Positions 11,401 through 18,606 of a stretch of DNA of 48,837 nucleotides are shown one piece after another (position 1 is the first letter of the stretch; each line of letters begins with the position of its first letter). The notes beneath the pieces were generated by a model, which was not told the origin of the DNA, ran no database searches, and saw only the letters and a list, made by a program, of their open reading frames with translations. A program made the translations under genes and the position numbers. The stretch covers positions 1-48,837 of the forward strand of contig DWVH01000006.1 of NCBI GenBank assembly GCA_019120335.1, read 5' to 3'. The stretch is from Candidatus Enterococcus stercoripullorum (GTDB lineage: Bacteria > Bacillota > Bacilli > Lactobacillales > Enterococcaceae).

Positions 11401-11784
11401 AGCCAATGGATGTTCAAAATTAACAACCCAGGCTAATTGCTGTACATGTTCGATTTCAGCTAAATGAACGACTTCTTCACATTTTCTTTTTGTAGAAATT
11501 TCCATTAAAGACTGAAATCCCTGATAATTTAAAGCAATGGCAATTAAAGGCAGATTTCGTTTCATACGTTGTGAGTAGTATGAAAATTTTAAGCCAATAA
11601 TTGGTTGGATGTTTGCTTTTAAACAAGACTGATAAAATGTCAAAGCCCCACTTAACGTATCTTCATCAATCAACCCTAGTCTTTGATAACCCATCTTTTG
11701 GGCTAAATCAATATATTCGTTAACCTTAACAGTGCTATTCATCAAGGTATAGGCACTATTGGTATAGATTGGCACATAACTCAT
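8476..11784 (-). CDS. dnaE: DNA polymerase III alpha subunit, DnaE
   Basis: The replicative C-family polymerase that in Firmicutes extends primers alongside PolC. The 1102 residues contain an N-terminal PHP-like domain, GAGRGSAAGSLVAYLL (about 328-343), the catalytic Asp motif PDIDLDIPD (370-378), the YGFNRSHAFAYS helix-hairpin part of the active site, and a C-terminal OB fold. The PHP metal ligands are gone: HxH is replaced by YTN and TDH by IDE, so no metal-dependent proofreading is expected. The ATG at 11784 is preferred over one 21 codons upstream. It has AAAGGAG seven bases before it and the promoter overlaps the longer form. Confidence 0.96.
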   Translation of the reverse strand: MSYVPIYTNSAYTLMNSTVKVNEYIDLAQKMGYQRLGLIDEDTLSGALTFYQSCLKANIQPIIGLKFSYYSQRMKRNLPLIAIALNYQGFQSLMEISTKRKCEEVVHLAEIEHVQQLAWVVNFEHPLANPEMENTYRLDLINEIKASLPKVYYGIQIYEKVDQDFLETFDLMPLALSKVNILYTEEAFALKVLQKVQRGEVLTSEEIQSAQHSQAYSLLSEESYQRYYQESLPSALEHLSHLCEQVQLEIPLHQSLLPQFPLAAGKKADIVLKELCEQQLQSFHLEDNPTYQERLAYELSVIHNMGFDDYFLIVYDVMKYAHDQKIVTGAGRGSAAGSLVAYLLRITDVDPIKYQLLFERFLNPDRQTMPDIDLDIPDNRRQEVLHYVHQKYGHYQVVQIATFGTMAAKMVLRDVSRVFGLSQSESSHWSKAVPNTLKITLAQAYQQSKDLRQLIERSKKNQLIYHVASILEGLPRHVSTHAAGVIISDIDLRSFIPLQLGSDELLLSQYTMNDVQATGLLKFDFLGLKNLSIIDDALKAMRHFPNAIRSQAEIPIDEAQTMKIFQKADTTGVFQFESSGIRQVLKRVVPQNLEDLAAVNALFRPGPMQHIDEFVARRFKKQKVTYIDPRMKKILSNTYGIIVYQEQVMQIASEIAGFTLAQADILRRAISKKDKQKMDKYRQIFVQGAVSNGVQQASANQIYDYIESFGDYGFNRSHAFAYSKVAYQMAYLKVHYPAAFFTALMKSAQNDVKKLKEYAHQLKKYQVQLLGPDINQSQLETSMVQLHTIRIGLVNIKGTRKDFLRQMVKDRYENGAFKDFDDFLMRVYHQNSHWLKEEFLMPLIAVGCFDQLGENRRLLMQQLSSKIQNFVISAGSLDLLETMTLSVDEQVAEYTLEEKLALENQYLGMYLSGHPLDRYQSYFQQEKVLEVAHLVANQRASILLYLTNIKEITTKKQEKMAFITGNDGTQEIEVTIFPTLFRQIRQNLQVNQCVLIKGKSQISNYSGQIQFLAEQMYFNEQIQNQLQQKTCYLRFENGFENESLMYQLQSVLEKHHGTVPVVIFDALNHQKQMIDEKFWIKESADLYAELRQLLGEENVVMK

Positions 11785-11815
11785 ACGCTTGCTCCTTTCA
11801 TTGATTCTTGCTTTT

Positions 11816-11844
11816 ATTGTACTGAAGATTATCGCAACTGACAA
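11816..11844 (-). promoter_or_regulatory. dnaE promoter
   Basis: Minus strand TTGTCA (11839-11844), 17 bases, TACAAT (11816-11821), about 25 bases before the ribosome site. It would be too close to allow the longer reading frame. Confidence 0.72.
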
Positions 11845-11855
11845 CAATCAAAGAC

Positions 11856-11883
11856 TTTACAATCGCTGAAAATATGTTAAACT
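11856..11883 (+). promoter_or_regulatory. Promoter of the YjzD-like gene
   Basis: Plus strand TTTACA (11856-11861), 16 bases, TAAACT (11878-11883), divergent from the dnaE promoter. Confidence 0.5.
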
Positions 11884-11916
11884 AAAAGACGATTAAACAG
11901 GAAAGAAGGAATTTCT

Positions 11917-12099
11917 GTGAAATATATTGTTACCATGTTTTGGGCAATGATTTTAGGTCAAGTTGTTGGCTATTTAGGTAGTGCATTAACTGGCGGTCAA
12001 TATGATTTTACTGTTACCGCACAGCTATCCTTTTTAGTAGGCATCATTGTAATCGTTGTTGCAAATGTCTGCGTTCCGAAAAAAGCGAAACATAATTAA
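11917..12099 (+). CDS. Small YjzD-like membrane protein (DUF2929)
   Basis: A 60-residue protein with two predicted membrane helices (about 3-25 and 35-53) and a basic tail KKAKH. The pattern KYIVTMFWAMILGQVVGYLGSALTG resembles YjzD of Bacillus, a small inner-membrane protein of unknown function. It starts at GTG with AGAAGGA six bases before. It stands alone between divergent dnaE and a convergent MFS gene, with a shared bidirectional terminator. Function is unknown. Confidence 0.72.
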   Translation: MKYIVTMFWAMILGQVVGYLGSALTGGQYDFTVTAQLSFLVGIIVIVVANVCVPKKAKHN

Positions 12100-12137
12100 A
12101 AAAACGTGATTGCTTACATTTAGCAATCACGTTTTTT
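12099..12137. terminator. Bidirectional terminator
   Basis: Perfect 15-pair stem AAAAAACGTGATTGC with its complement (12099-12113 and 12123-12137), giving a T run in both directions. It serves the YjzD-like gene and the convergent MFS gene. Confidence 0.9.
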
Positions 12138-12140
12138 ACT

Positions 12141-13343
12141 TTATTCTGGTATATAATAGACAATCGGCTTACGAAAATTAAAGAATGATAAGCACAAATT
12201 ACAAAAGATGCAAATTGAAGTCACAATAAACACGCTACGATACCCAAATCCATGCGCAACAGTCGAACCAATCATCGGTCCAACAACTTGCCCAAAGTTA
12301 GAAAACATTTGATTATAGCTGTAAATCCGACTTACTCCTTCAGGTGGCGTAATCTTACTAATCAGGGTATTTACAGATGGCATTAGAGCTCCAGTAGAAA
12401 AGCCGAGTAAAAACCGTAACCCCCCTAACTGTAAAGTACTGTGAACAAATGCCATCGGTAAAATACACGCTAAAGAGAATATTAAGCCACCTAATAGAAT
12501 CTTATGGTTACCAATCTTATCGCCAAGTTTTCCTAAAGCTGGCGAAGAAATCATCGCAGACACCCCAGCAATAGAGACAATCAAACCACTTACAAATAAA
12601 ACATTGCCTTGATTGCCATTTAATTGACGAATAAATAAGGTTAAAATCGGACTAATTGAAGTAATCCCTACCTGAATGATTAGTGAGGTAACGAATAGAC
12701 CAAATAACAATTGTACATTATGCATTTTCGCTAACAACTCTTTTAACGAAAGCATTTCTTGTTTGTGAACAGGTTTGAAATCTTCTTTAACCATCGTAAC
12801 TGTCAAAATTAACGTAATTAAGAGCACGGTTCCGGTAATTAGAAATACATTGCGAATCCCAAATATTTCCGCTAAAATCCCTCCCAATGAAGGACCAATC
12901 ATCGTTCCGGCAATCGCACCAGTCGCCAATGTGCCAAGCGCCCAACCACTTTTCTCACGAGGGGCTTGTGAGGCAATTAAAGCCGTGGCATTAGGAACAT
13001 ATCCTGAAAGAACACCTGTTAAAAAACGCATAAATAATAGCCAATAAACATCAGGCACGAACGCCAGTGCCCCCATCGAAAAAGTCATCCCTGCCGCTGC
13101 TCGAATCATCATTAATCGTCGGCCTTTACGATCAGCTAAATTTCCCCAAATCGGTGCGACAAGTGCTGCGGCCAAAGCGGTCACTGAAATCGCTAATCCC
13201 GCATATAGCTCAACTTGGCTTTTAGGTGTATGTAATTGCTCAATATAGATTGGAATAAAAGGCATCACTAAACTAAAACTAGCTCCAGTAAAGAAGCACC
13301 CAATCCATGATATGTATAAATTTCGTTTCCAATCAATTTTCAA
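12141..13343 (-). CDS. MFS drug efflux transporter, PmrA/MdtG type
   Basis: A 12-helix major facilitator protein of 400 residues, likely a proton-driven drug exporter. Seen: WKRNLYISWIGCFFTGASFSLVMPFIPIY at the start, the MFS loop motif GNLADRKGRR between helices 2 and 3, and a weaker copy GKLGDKIGNHK after helix 8. The N-terminus closely resembles pneumococcal PmrA. The start is set at TTG 13343, which has AGAAAGAAGG eight bases upstream. The earlier TTG at 13370 coincides with the predicted transcription start and has no ribosome site. Substrate is unproven; no regulator lies next to it. Confidence 0.82.
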   Translation of the reverse strand: MKIDWKRNLYISWIGCFFTGASFSLVMPFIPIYIEQLHTPKSQVELYAGLAISVTALAAALVAPIWGNLADRKGRRLMMIRAAAGMTFSMGALAFVPDVYWLLFMRFLTGVLSGYVPNATALIASQAPREKSGWALGTLATGAIAGTMIGPSLGGILAEIFGIRNVFLITGTVLLITLILTVTMVKEDFKPVHKQEMLSLKELLAKMHNVQLLFGLFVTSLIIQVGITSISPILTLFIRQLNGNQGNVLFVSGLIVSIAGVSAMISSPALGKLGDKIGNHKILLGGLIFSLACILPMAFVHSTLQLGGLRFLLGFSTGALMPSVNTLISKITPPEGVSRIYSYNQMFSNFGQVVGPMIGSTVAHGFGYRSVFIVTSICIFCNLCLSFFNFRKPIVYYIPE

Positions 13344-13375
13344 ACTAAAAAACCTTCTTTCTTTTGCCAAATAAT

Positions 13376-13405
13376 ACTATAGCGCAATTTTGTTCAGATT
13401 GACAA
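13376..13405 (-). promoter_or_regulatory. Promoter of the PmrA-like gene
   Basis: Minus strand TTGTCA (13400-13405), 18 bases, TATAGT (13376-13381). Confidence 0.6.
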
Positions 13406-13441
13406 CAGATTTACCAAAAATTTTTATTCTCGCAAGAAATC

Positions 13442-13476
13442 AAAAAAGGACGACTGCAAAGAATCGTCCCTTTTAT
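13442..13476 (-). terminator. Terminator after the purine permease
   Basis: Stem GGGACGA/TCGTCC flanked by A/T pairs, loop of about ten, with a six-T run on the minus strand. Confidence 0.85.
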
Positions 13477-13495
13477 ATTCATTTGATTAAAACAA

Positions 13496-14932
13496 CTAGA
13501 TAATGGCAAGAATCACAAAGTTTAGAATGAACAATGCATTGACTGCCCAAATAACTGGTGAAACTTGGCTTGCTTTGCCTTTTAAGACTTTCGTTAAGGC
13601 ATACATGATAAAGCCAGCTGCGATACCATAAGAAATGCTGTAACACAAGCCCATAAAGATAGAAGCAAAGAAAGTTGGAATTGCTTCTTCTAATTCTGTC
13701 CAATTAATATCTTTAAAGGAAGCCATCATCATTACTCCAACTAAAATTAAGGCTGGTGCAGTGGCTTGACTAGGTACAATTGAAATTAATGGTGAGAAGA
13801 AACTACTAATTGCAAAAAGAATCGCTACAACAACAGAAGTTAAACCGGTACGTCCACCCGCACCAATACCGGCAGCCGATTCAACATAAGTAGTTGTATT
13901 AGAAGTACCAAATACCGCACCTACACTTGTCGCAATCGCATCAGCAAATAACGCACGATCTAGACGCGTATTTAACCCACGACCATTGTCTAATGAATCT
14001 TCATCTGCTTTAGAAAAGATACCCGTACGACGACCAGTGCCAATAAATGTACCAATTGTATCAAAAGTATCAGATAAACTGAAAGCTAAAATCGTCATAA
14101 TCACTTGTGGAATTTTATGAGATTCACTAAATAAAGATTGCATTCCTTCTGGACCAAAGGCAGCCCCAAAAGTTGTACCTAATTGTTTGAATGAGTTAGC
14201 CAATGAATTCGTGTGCCAATCAATCGCACCTAAATCAACAACACCCATTAAAATACCGATAATTGTAGTACCTAAAATCCCAATGATAATTGCGCCTCGT
14301 ACATTTAAGACCACTAAAATCGTCATTAAAAACAGACCAATTAAAGCTAAAAGTACGGGTGCATTATTGAAGTTTGCTAATGCAGGAACAATGCCACCAT
14401 TCATTGAAACACTGGCCACTTTACCTTTTTCAACGATCGCATTAGTAATTGTTGCACCATCAGCACTAAAGCTTAATAAATTCGCATTTTTAATCCCAAC
14501 ATAAGCGACAAAAATACCAATCCCACCACTGATAGCGTGTTGCATACTATCAGGAATCGCATGAATAATCATTTTACGAATACGCGTCACAGTAATAAAG
14601 ATATTGATTAAACCACAGATAAACACCATCGCTAAAGCTTGTTGCCACGAATAGCCCAAACCAAATACCACAGTAAAGGTAAAGAAAGCATTCAAGCCCA
14701 TACCTGGCGCTTGCGCATAGGGTACATTGGCAAATAATCCCATGACTAAAGTACCAATTACTGAAGCAATAATCGTTGATAAAAAGACCGCTTGAAACGG
14801 CATCCCAGATTGAGATAAAATATTTGGATTAACGAACAATATGTAACTCATTGCAAAGAATGTTGTTAATCCAGCTAAAACTTCTGTAGAGACAGTTGTT
14901 TTATTTTCCTTCAATTTGAAAAATTTTTCCAT
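13496..14932 (-). CDS. Purine permease, AzgA/PbuG group of NCS2
   Basis: A polytopic proton symporter of 478 residues for adenine, guanine or hypoxanthine. Seen: N-terminal EVLAGLTTFFAMSYILFVNP, the family motif APGMGLNAFFTFTVV, SLSDTFDTIGTFIGTGRR with substrate-binding Asp residues, and the conserved GTSNTTTYVESAAGIGAGGRTG. These are the AzgA/PbuG hallmarks. A promoter with two PurR-type boxes lies upstream, which supports purine import. An AGGAG site lies about 13 bases before the ATG, a long gap. Which base it prefers cannot be read from the sequence. Confidence 0.93.
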   Translation of the reverse strand: MEKFFKLKENKTTVSTEVLAGLTTFFAMSYILFVNPNILSQSGMPFQAVFLSTIIASVIGTLVMGLFANVPYAQAPGMGLNAFFTFTVVFGLGYSWQQALAMVFICGLINIFITVTRIRKMIIHAIPDSMQHAISGGIGIFVAYVGIKNANLLSFSADGATITNAIVEKGKVASVSMNGGIVPALANFNNAPVLLALIGLFLMTILVVLNVRGAIIIGILGTTIIGILMGVVDLGAIDWHTNSLANSFKQLGTTFGAAFGPEGMQSLFSESHKIPQVIMTILAFSLSDTFDTIGTFIGTGRRTGIFSKADEDSLDNGRGLNTRLDRALFADAIATSVGAVFGTSNTTTYVESAAGIGAGGRTGLTSVVVAILFAISSFFSPLISIVPSQATAPALILVGVMMMASFKDINWTELEEAIPTFFASIFMGLCYSISYGIAAGFIMYALTKVLKGKASQVSPVIWAVNALFILNFVILAII

Positions 14933-15016
14933 TTTAATAAGTCCACTCCTCAGATATTCTGATATATTCCGAAAAAATCGATTTTAAATGTACGTTTTTT
15001 TCGGACTACACAAGGT

Positions 15017-15045
15017 AGTATAGTCGAGTAATTTTCGTATTTCAA
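15017..15045 (-). promoter_or_regulatory. Promoter of the purine permease
   Basis: Minus strand TTGAAA (15040-15045), 17 bases, TATACT (15017-15022). Transcription would start near 15010. The 5' leader then holds a perfect ten-pair stem (14968-14977 with 14996-15005), each arm containing CCGAA. Confidence 0.72.
15030..15042 (-). promoter_or_regulatory. PurBox 2 overlapping the -35 box
   Basis: Minus strand AAATACGAAAATT, a near-copy of PurBox 1 (one difference between them), 50 bases downstream of it and overlapping the -35 hexamer. Confidence 0.5.
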
Positions 15046-15079
15046 CAGAAAAAGAATAAAAAACTTTAAAAACCTTTCG

Positions 15080-15092
15080 AATGTTCGTATTT
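15080..15092 (-). promoter_or_regulatory. PurBox 1 (PurR operator)
   Basis: Minus strand AAATACGAACATT matches the lactococcal PurBox AWWWCCGAACWWT at 12 of 13 positions. It is centred about 76 bases before the predicted transcription start, the position known for PurR-activated genes in Lactococcus. Confidence 0.7.
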
Positions 15093-15174
15093 TACAACAT
15101 TAGCCCCTCAACAACTAGAAATTATCTATTTCCTTATTGACTTTTTTATAAAAAACAGTCAAAATATAACTTAC

Positions 15175-15261
15175 GGAGAGTTGGCAGAGTGGTAATGCAC
15201 TGGACTCGAAATCCAGCGAGCCGAATTTTTCGGTGCACGGGTTCAAATCCCGTACTCTCCT
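15175..15261 (+). tRNA. tRNA-Ser (anticodon CGA)
   Basis: A complete class II tRNA. The acceptor GGAGAGT pairs with ACTCTCC, the anticodon stem CTGGA/TCCAG encloses the loop CTCGAAA with anticodon CGA at 15207-15209, and the long variable arm (CCGAA...TTCGG) marks serine. The T arm is CACGGGTTCAAATCCCGT. CCA is not encoded and the discriminator base is U. It reads UCG codons. Confidence 0.96.
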
Positions 15262-15265
15262 TTTT

Positions 15266-15295
15266 GCAACTGCAGCTTTGTAGTTGCTTTTTTTT
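15266..15295 (+). terminator. Terminator after tRNA-Ser
   Basis: Stem GCAACT/AGTTGC followed by eight T. Confidence 0.85.
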
Positions 15296-15330
15296 GTTCA
15301 CTTTTCTTGTAATCAGGACAGATCTCTGAC

Positions 15331-15359
15331 TTGTTTTCACCTACATCTTGTGATATGAT
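15331..15359 (+). promoter_or_regulatory. Possible promoter of the deoxynucleoside kinase
   Basis: TTGTTT (15331-15336), 17 bases, TATGAT (15354-15359) with TGA before it (extended -10). Confidence 0.5.
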
Positions 15360-15432
15360 TCTTCATGTTGTCAATATATTGTAGTTTAGTAGAAGAATGA
15401 TAATTGCTGAACTTTAAGGAGTTTTGTTATAA

Positions 15433-16092
15433 ATGAAAGGAGCTAACCAAGCTGTGATAGTACTTGCAGGTATGATTGGTGCCGGAAAAACCAAATACAC
15501 TGAAATGATTGCGAATGAATTAGGCAGTTTACCTTTTTATGAAAGTGTCGATGATAATCGCATTTTAGAAATGTTTTATAAAGATCCGAAGCGTTGGGCT
15601 TTTGCATTACAAATCCACTTTTTAAATACCCGCTTTAAGAGCATTAAAGAAGCTTTGAAACATCAACACAATGTTTTAGACCGTTCTATTTATGAAGATG
15701 CTTTATTTACCCAAATCAATTTTGAAAATGGCAATATGTCTGAAGCTGAAATGGATACTTACCTTTCTCTTTTGGATAATATGATGGAAGAGTTAGATGG
15801 TATGCCTAAAAAAGCACCAGACTTATTAGTTTATTTACAAGGGCCACTTGATATTCATTTACAGCGTATCAAAAAACGTGGTCGCGAATATGAACAAGTA
15901 AATGAAAATGAAGAAAATAATGAGTTATTAGCCTACTATAAACATCTACATTCACGTTATGATGATTGGTATAACGCTTATGATAAGAGTAAAAAAATTG
16001 CGATTCCAATTACCAAATATGATATTGAAATCCCCGAGCATAAAGAAGCTGTAATGGCAATTATCAAAAATACTTTAAATGAAATGAATTAA
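15433..16092 (+). CDS. Deoxynucleoside kinase (dAK/dGK family)
   Basis: A purine or pyrimidine deoxynucleoside salvage kinase of 219 residues in the cytosol. Seen: P-loop AGMIGAGKT (about 12-20), the substrate Glu and Asp in ESVDDNRILEMFYKDPKRWAF, the DRSIYED motif (the DRS triad of this family), and the LID region RIKKRGREYEQ. The ATG at 15433 has AAGGAG 11 bases before. A GTG seven codons later also has GGAG upstream and would begin MIVLAGMIGAGK, so the start is uncertain by seven residues. Which deoxynucleoside it prefers cannot be told. Confidence 0.87.
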   Translation: MKGANQAVIVLAGMIGAGKTKYTEMIANELGSLPFYESVDDNRILEMFYKDPKRWAFALQIHFLNTRFKSIKEALKHQHNVLDRSIYEDALFTQINFENGNMSEAEMDTYLSLLDNMMEELDGMPKKAPDLLVYLQGPLDIHLQRIKKRGREYEQVNENEENNELLAYYKHLHSRYDDWYNAYDKSKKIAIPITKYDIEIPEHKEAVMAIIKNTLNEMN

Positions 16093-16133
16093 AAAAAGAG
16101 CACAGAATCCTCCAAAATTCTGTGCTTCTTTTG
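16091..16133. terminator. Bidirectional terminator
   Basis: Perfect ten-pair stem AGCACAGAAT/ATTCTGTGCT with T-rich flanks on both sides. It serves the convergent kinase and HAD genes. Confidence 0.88.
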
Positions 16134-16934
16134 TTATAAACTTAAATACTTTTCTAAGTAGCGTGCTAGACCATCTTCGTCATTCGTATATTCAGTCATA
16201 TCGTTCGCAACTTTTTTCGCTTGCTCAGAACCATTCTTCATGACCACACCACGTCCTGCGAATTCGAGCATTTCCACATCATTGTATTCATCGCCAAACG
16301 CTATAATATTTTTTGGCTTAAATCCTAGATCATCCGCAATTAGCGCAAGACCAGTTGCTTTGTGTACTCCCTTAGGGGTCATTTCCAGCATATTATGTGG
16401 TCCACCCCACGTTTTAGTCGCAACATCAGGATAAGAACGATTTAATACCTCAGCGACACTTTCTAAGGTTTCTGGGCGTGTTTTAATTAACAATGAAGTC
16501 GGATTTTCTTTTAAATTCTCTAATAGATTATCATTCGTTACCTTAGTTGAACCGAAAAAGGCAGGATCAACACCGTCTAACTGGCTCACAAAAAAATGAT
16601 GTCGATCTTCTGCGGCTACAAATTCAATCCCTAATGCTTCTTTTTTAGACTTTAAGTCAAAAGCAATTGCACGATCGATAAAATATTCGGTTTCTTTTTC
16701 CCAGTATTTAAAAGGCTTATGCGTCAATGAACCATTAAAATTAACCATAGCAGAATCAAGTTTTAATTGACGATAAAATTGTTCACTCATTCTAAAGGGG
16801 CGACCTGTTGCAATCACCACTGTATGACCTTGTTGCTGAGCCTTAATTAAAGTCTCTTGTGTTTTTGGACTAATCAGTGATTGCGCGTTTAATGTCGTGC
16901 CATCTAAGTCTATCGCAATTAATTTTTTGTCCAT
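16134..16934 (-). CDS. Cof-type HAD hydrolase
   Basis: A cytosolic phosphatase of 266 residues, HAD superfamily subclass IIB. Seen: motif I AIDLDGTTLN with the nucleophile Asp9 and Asp11, motif II VVIATGRP, motif III Lys in GVHKATGL, and motif IV IAFGDEYNDVEML. Cof proteins dephosphorylate sugar phosphates, FMN or PLP with broad specificity. The substrate is not evident. GAAGGAG precedes the ATG. Monocistronic between two terminators. Confidence 0.92.
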   Translation of the reverse strand: MDKKLIAIDLDGTTLNAQSLISPKTQETLIKAQQQGHTVVIATGRPFRMSEQFYRQLKLDSAMVNFNGSLTHKPFKYWEKETEYFIDRAIAFDLKSKKEALGIEFVAAEDRHHFFVSQLDGVDPAFFGSTKVTNDNLLENLKENPTSLLIKTRPETLESVAEVLNRSYPDVATKTWGGPHNMLEMTPKGVHKATGLALIADDLGFKPKNIIAFGDEYNDVEMLEFAGRGVVMKNGSEQAKKVANDMTEYTNDEDGLARYLEKYLSL

Positions 16935-16992
16935 AAATTTCTCCTTCCTTGAAATCTTTCTCTATAGTCTAACACAATTTTGGAAGAAGAAA

Positions 16993-17022
16993 CAAGTAAA
17001 ACCTCAATATCTACTATTGAGG
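16993..17022 (-). terminator. Possible terminator after tetR
   Basis: Eight-pair stem CCTCAATA/TATTGAGG (17002-17009 and 17015-17022) followed on the minus strand by TTTTACTT. The T tract is weak. Confidence 0.55.
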
Positions 17023-17032
17023 CTTTATCTCT

Positions 17033-17602
17033 TTATTGACCGATTAAATTCAATTTTTGACCTTTGGCGATATCATCAATCATTTTCTTGCACAAATTCA
17101 CGAAATCATCATGAGTCAAATGAATAATTCCAGCATTTTGCAAGGAAATAATCCCACTTACTGCAATCAATGTCTCTAGGTGATAATTTCTAAATTCTTC
17201 ATCACTCAAATGTTTGAAACGATCATCTTTAAAGACTTGTTCACGGTAATATTCTTCGGACTTGGCAAATAAGTAATCACCGCCACCATTATTATCTACC
17301 CAACAAGCTTTGTATAATGTAGGTTTCTTTAAGGCTAACTCAATAAAATGAACAGGTGAGTCTACAATAATATCTCCTGTTATTGGTTTGGTTAGACTAA
17401 TTCGTTCAATATCATTCCAGACTTTGTCTAAAACTTGGGTCTTCAAATCTTTCATATTTTTGAACTGCAAATAAATAGGTTGTGTTGAAATTCCCAATTC
17501 TTGCGCAACATTTCGGGCTGTAAACTTATCAAATCCTTCACGTGCCACAATATTATACCCTGCTTTTACAATCTGTTCTTTTGTATAAATTTTATACCTC
17601 AT
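17033..17602 (-). CDS. TetR/AcrR-family regulator
   Basis: A transcription factor of 189 residues. The N-terminal helix-turn-helix (about 8-50) reads AGYNIVAREGFDKFTARNVAQELGIS-TQPIYLQFKNMKDL, the TetR pattern. The rest is a helical ligand domain with a WVDNNGGGDYLF loop. GGGGGGAG precedes the ATG. It is divergent from the ThrE-type exporter genes, with 227 bases between, which suggests that it controls them. This is inferred from position only. No ligand can be named. Confidence 0.85.
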   Translation of the reverse strand: MRYKIYTKEQIVKAGYNIVAREGFDKFTARNVAQELGISTQPIYLQFKNMKDLKTQVLDKVWNDIERISLTKPITGDIIVDSPVHFIELALKKPTLYKACWVDNNGGGDYLFAKSEEYYREQVFKDDRFKHLSDEEFRNYHLETLIAVSGIISLQNAGIIHLTHDDFVNLCKKMIDDIAKGQKLNLIGQ

Positions 17603-17633
17603 TCAAATCTCCCCCCAAATTCTATCTATCTCT

Positions 17634-17662
17634 ATTTTACTCAAAATATGTAAATTAAGCAA
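17634..17662 (-). promoter_or_regulatory. tetR promoter
   Basis: Minus strand TTGCTT (17657-17662), 17 bases, TAAAAT (17634-17639). Confidence 0.5.
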
Positions 17663-17681
17663 AAAATATCCATGAAAAATA

Positions 17682-17711
17682 TTATCATACTAGGTAAAAA
17701 ACGTTATCATA
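17682..17711. repeat. TTATCATA direct repeat, possible operator
   Basis: TTATCATA occurs at 17682-17689 and 17704-17711, 22 bases apart (about two helical turns), and is followed each time by a similar AGG-n-AAAA segment. It lies between tetR and the exporter genes. Confidence 0.35.
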
Positions 17712-17762
17712 GCCAGGGAAAAGTATAAAAAATTTGAGAATAATAAAATAAGGAAGATATTT

Positions 17763-17790
17763 TTGCCTTTTTTCAAAAATCAGCTAAAAT
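17763..17790 (+). promoter_or_regulatory. Promoter of the exporter genes
   Basis: TTGCCT (17763-17768), 16 bases, TAAAAT (17785-17790). Confidence 0.5.
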
Positions 17791-17829
17791 AAAGAGTACC
17801 CTAACTTTTGCTTTTGAGGTGATTTTCCC

Positions 17830-18606
17830 TTGTTGAATGATAGCCAATCAGAAAATATCAAAGCCAAAATACTAAAAACCGCCTTACTAGCTGGTAAAAT
17901 TATGATGGAAAATGGTTCTGAAGTTTATCGCGTGGAAGATACGATGAAACGAATTGCACAAAACGCCGGGGAAATGGATGTTAGTTGTTACGTTACAGCT
18001 ACAGGAATTTTCATTGGTCTGGAGAATCAGCAAAAAGTCATGATTGCTAGTGTCGAAGCGCGTACCATCAATTTAGAAAAAGTGGTTGCTGTAAACGAGA
18101 TGTCTAGACAATTTGCAGCTAAAAAAATCAATCTTCATGAACTGGCAGAAAAGCTCGAACAAATCAATCAAAAAGTACCCACCTTCCCACTCTGGCTAGA
18201 AATTTTAGCAGCCGGAATGATTAGTGCTGGTGCCATGTATCTCTTTGGCGGGGTAATGTCTGACTTTTTGATTACTTTTTTAATCGGATCTCTTGGTTTT
18301 ATTATTAGCGTTGTCTGTAAATCGCTGATAAAACTGAACTACTTTGATTTGTTCATTGCTAGTTTTTGTATTGGCATTATGAGCATCGTCGCTGTAAAAT
18401 ACCATTTCGCCAGTCAAATCGACCCAATTATTATTGGTTCAATTATGCCCTTTGTACCTGGCGTAGCAATTACCAATGCTGTTCGTGATATTTTAGCAGG
18501 ACATTTAATTAGCGGTACTGCTCGGGCTACGGAAGCTTTGATTGTCGCAGCTACCATTTGTACCGGTATTGCAACTGTATTTAACTGGTTAGGAGGATGG
18601 TTATGA
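17830..18606 (+). CDS. ThrE-type exporter, N-terminal component (DUF1212)
   Basis: A 258-residue protein of the threonine/serine exporter family, split form (like YjjP). The N-terminal half (about 1-115) is soluble and holds the family motif NGSEVYRVEDTMKRIA and CYVTATGIFI. The second half has about five membrane helices and the conserved segment IIIGSIMPFVPGVAITNAVRD. It starts at TTG with AGGTGA seven bases before. The next gene overlaps its stop by four bases, so both subunits are made together. Family members export threonine/serine or dicarboxylates such as succinate; the substrate here is unknown. Confidence 0.88.
   Translation: MLNDSQSENIKAKILKTALLAGKIMMENGSEVYRVEDTMKRIAQNAGEMDVSCYVTATGIFIGLENQQKVMIASVEARTINLEKVVAVNEMSRQFAAKKINLHELAEKLEQINQKVPTFPLWLEILAAGMISAGAMYLFGGVMSDFLITFLIGSLGFIISVVCKSLIKLNYFDLFIASFCIGIMSIVAVKYHFASQIDPIIIGSIMPFVPGVAITNAVRDILAGHLISGTARATEALIVAATICTGIATVFNWLGGWL

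Noticed and set aside
12775-13047. Long frames opposite the MFS, permease, dnaE and pyk genes
   Set aside because: They lie fully inside real genes on the other strand and lack ribosome sites and family motifs, so they are antisense shadows.
14933-15090. Purine riboswitch before the permease gene
   Set aside because: The conserved purine aptamer loops are not present. The leader has only a simple hairpin, and the PurBox sites explain regulation better.
15136-15163. Inverted repeat TTGACT...AGTCAA before tRNA-Ser
   Set aside because: The arms are short and the middle is only A and T. I could not pair the -35-like TTGACT with a good -10 box, so I do not call it a promoter or terminator.
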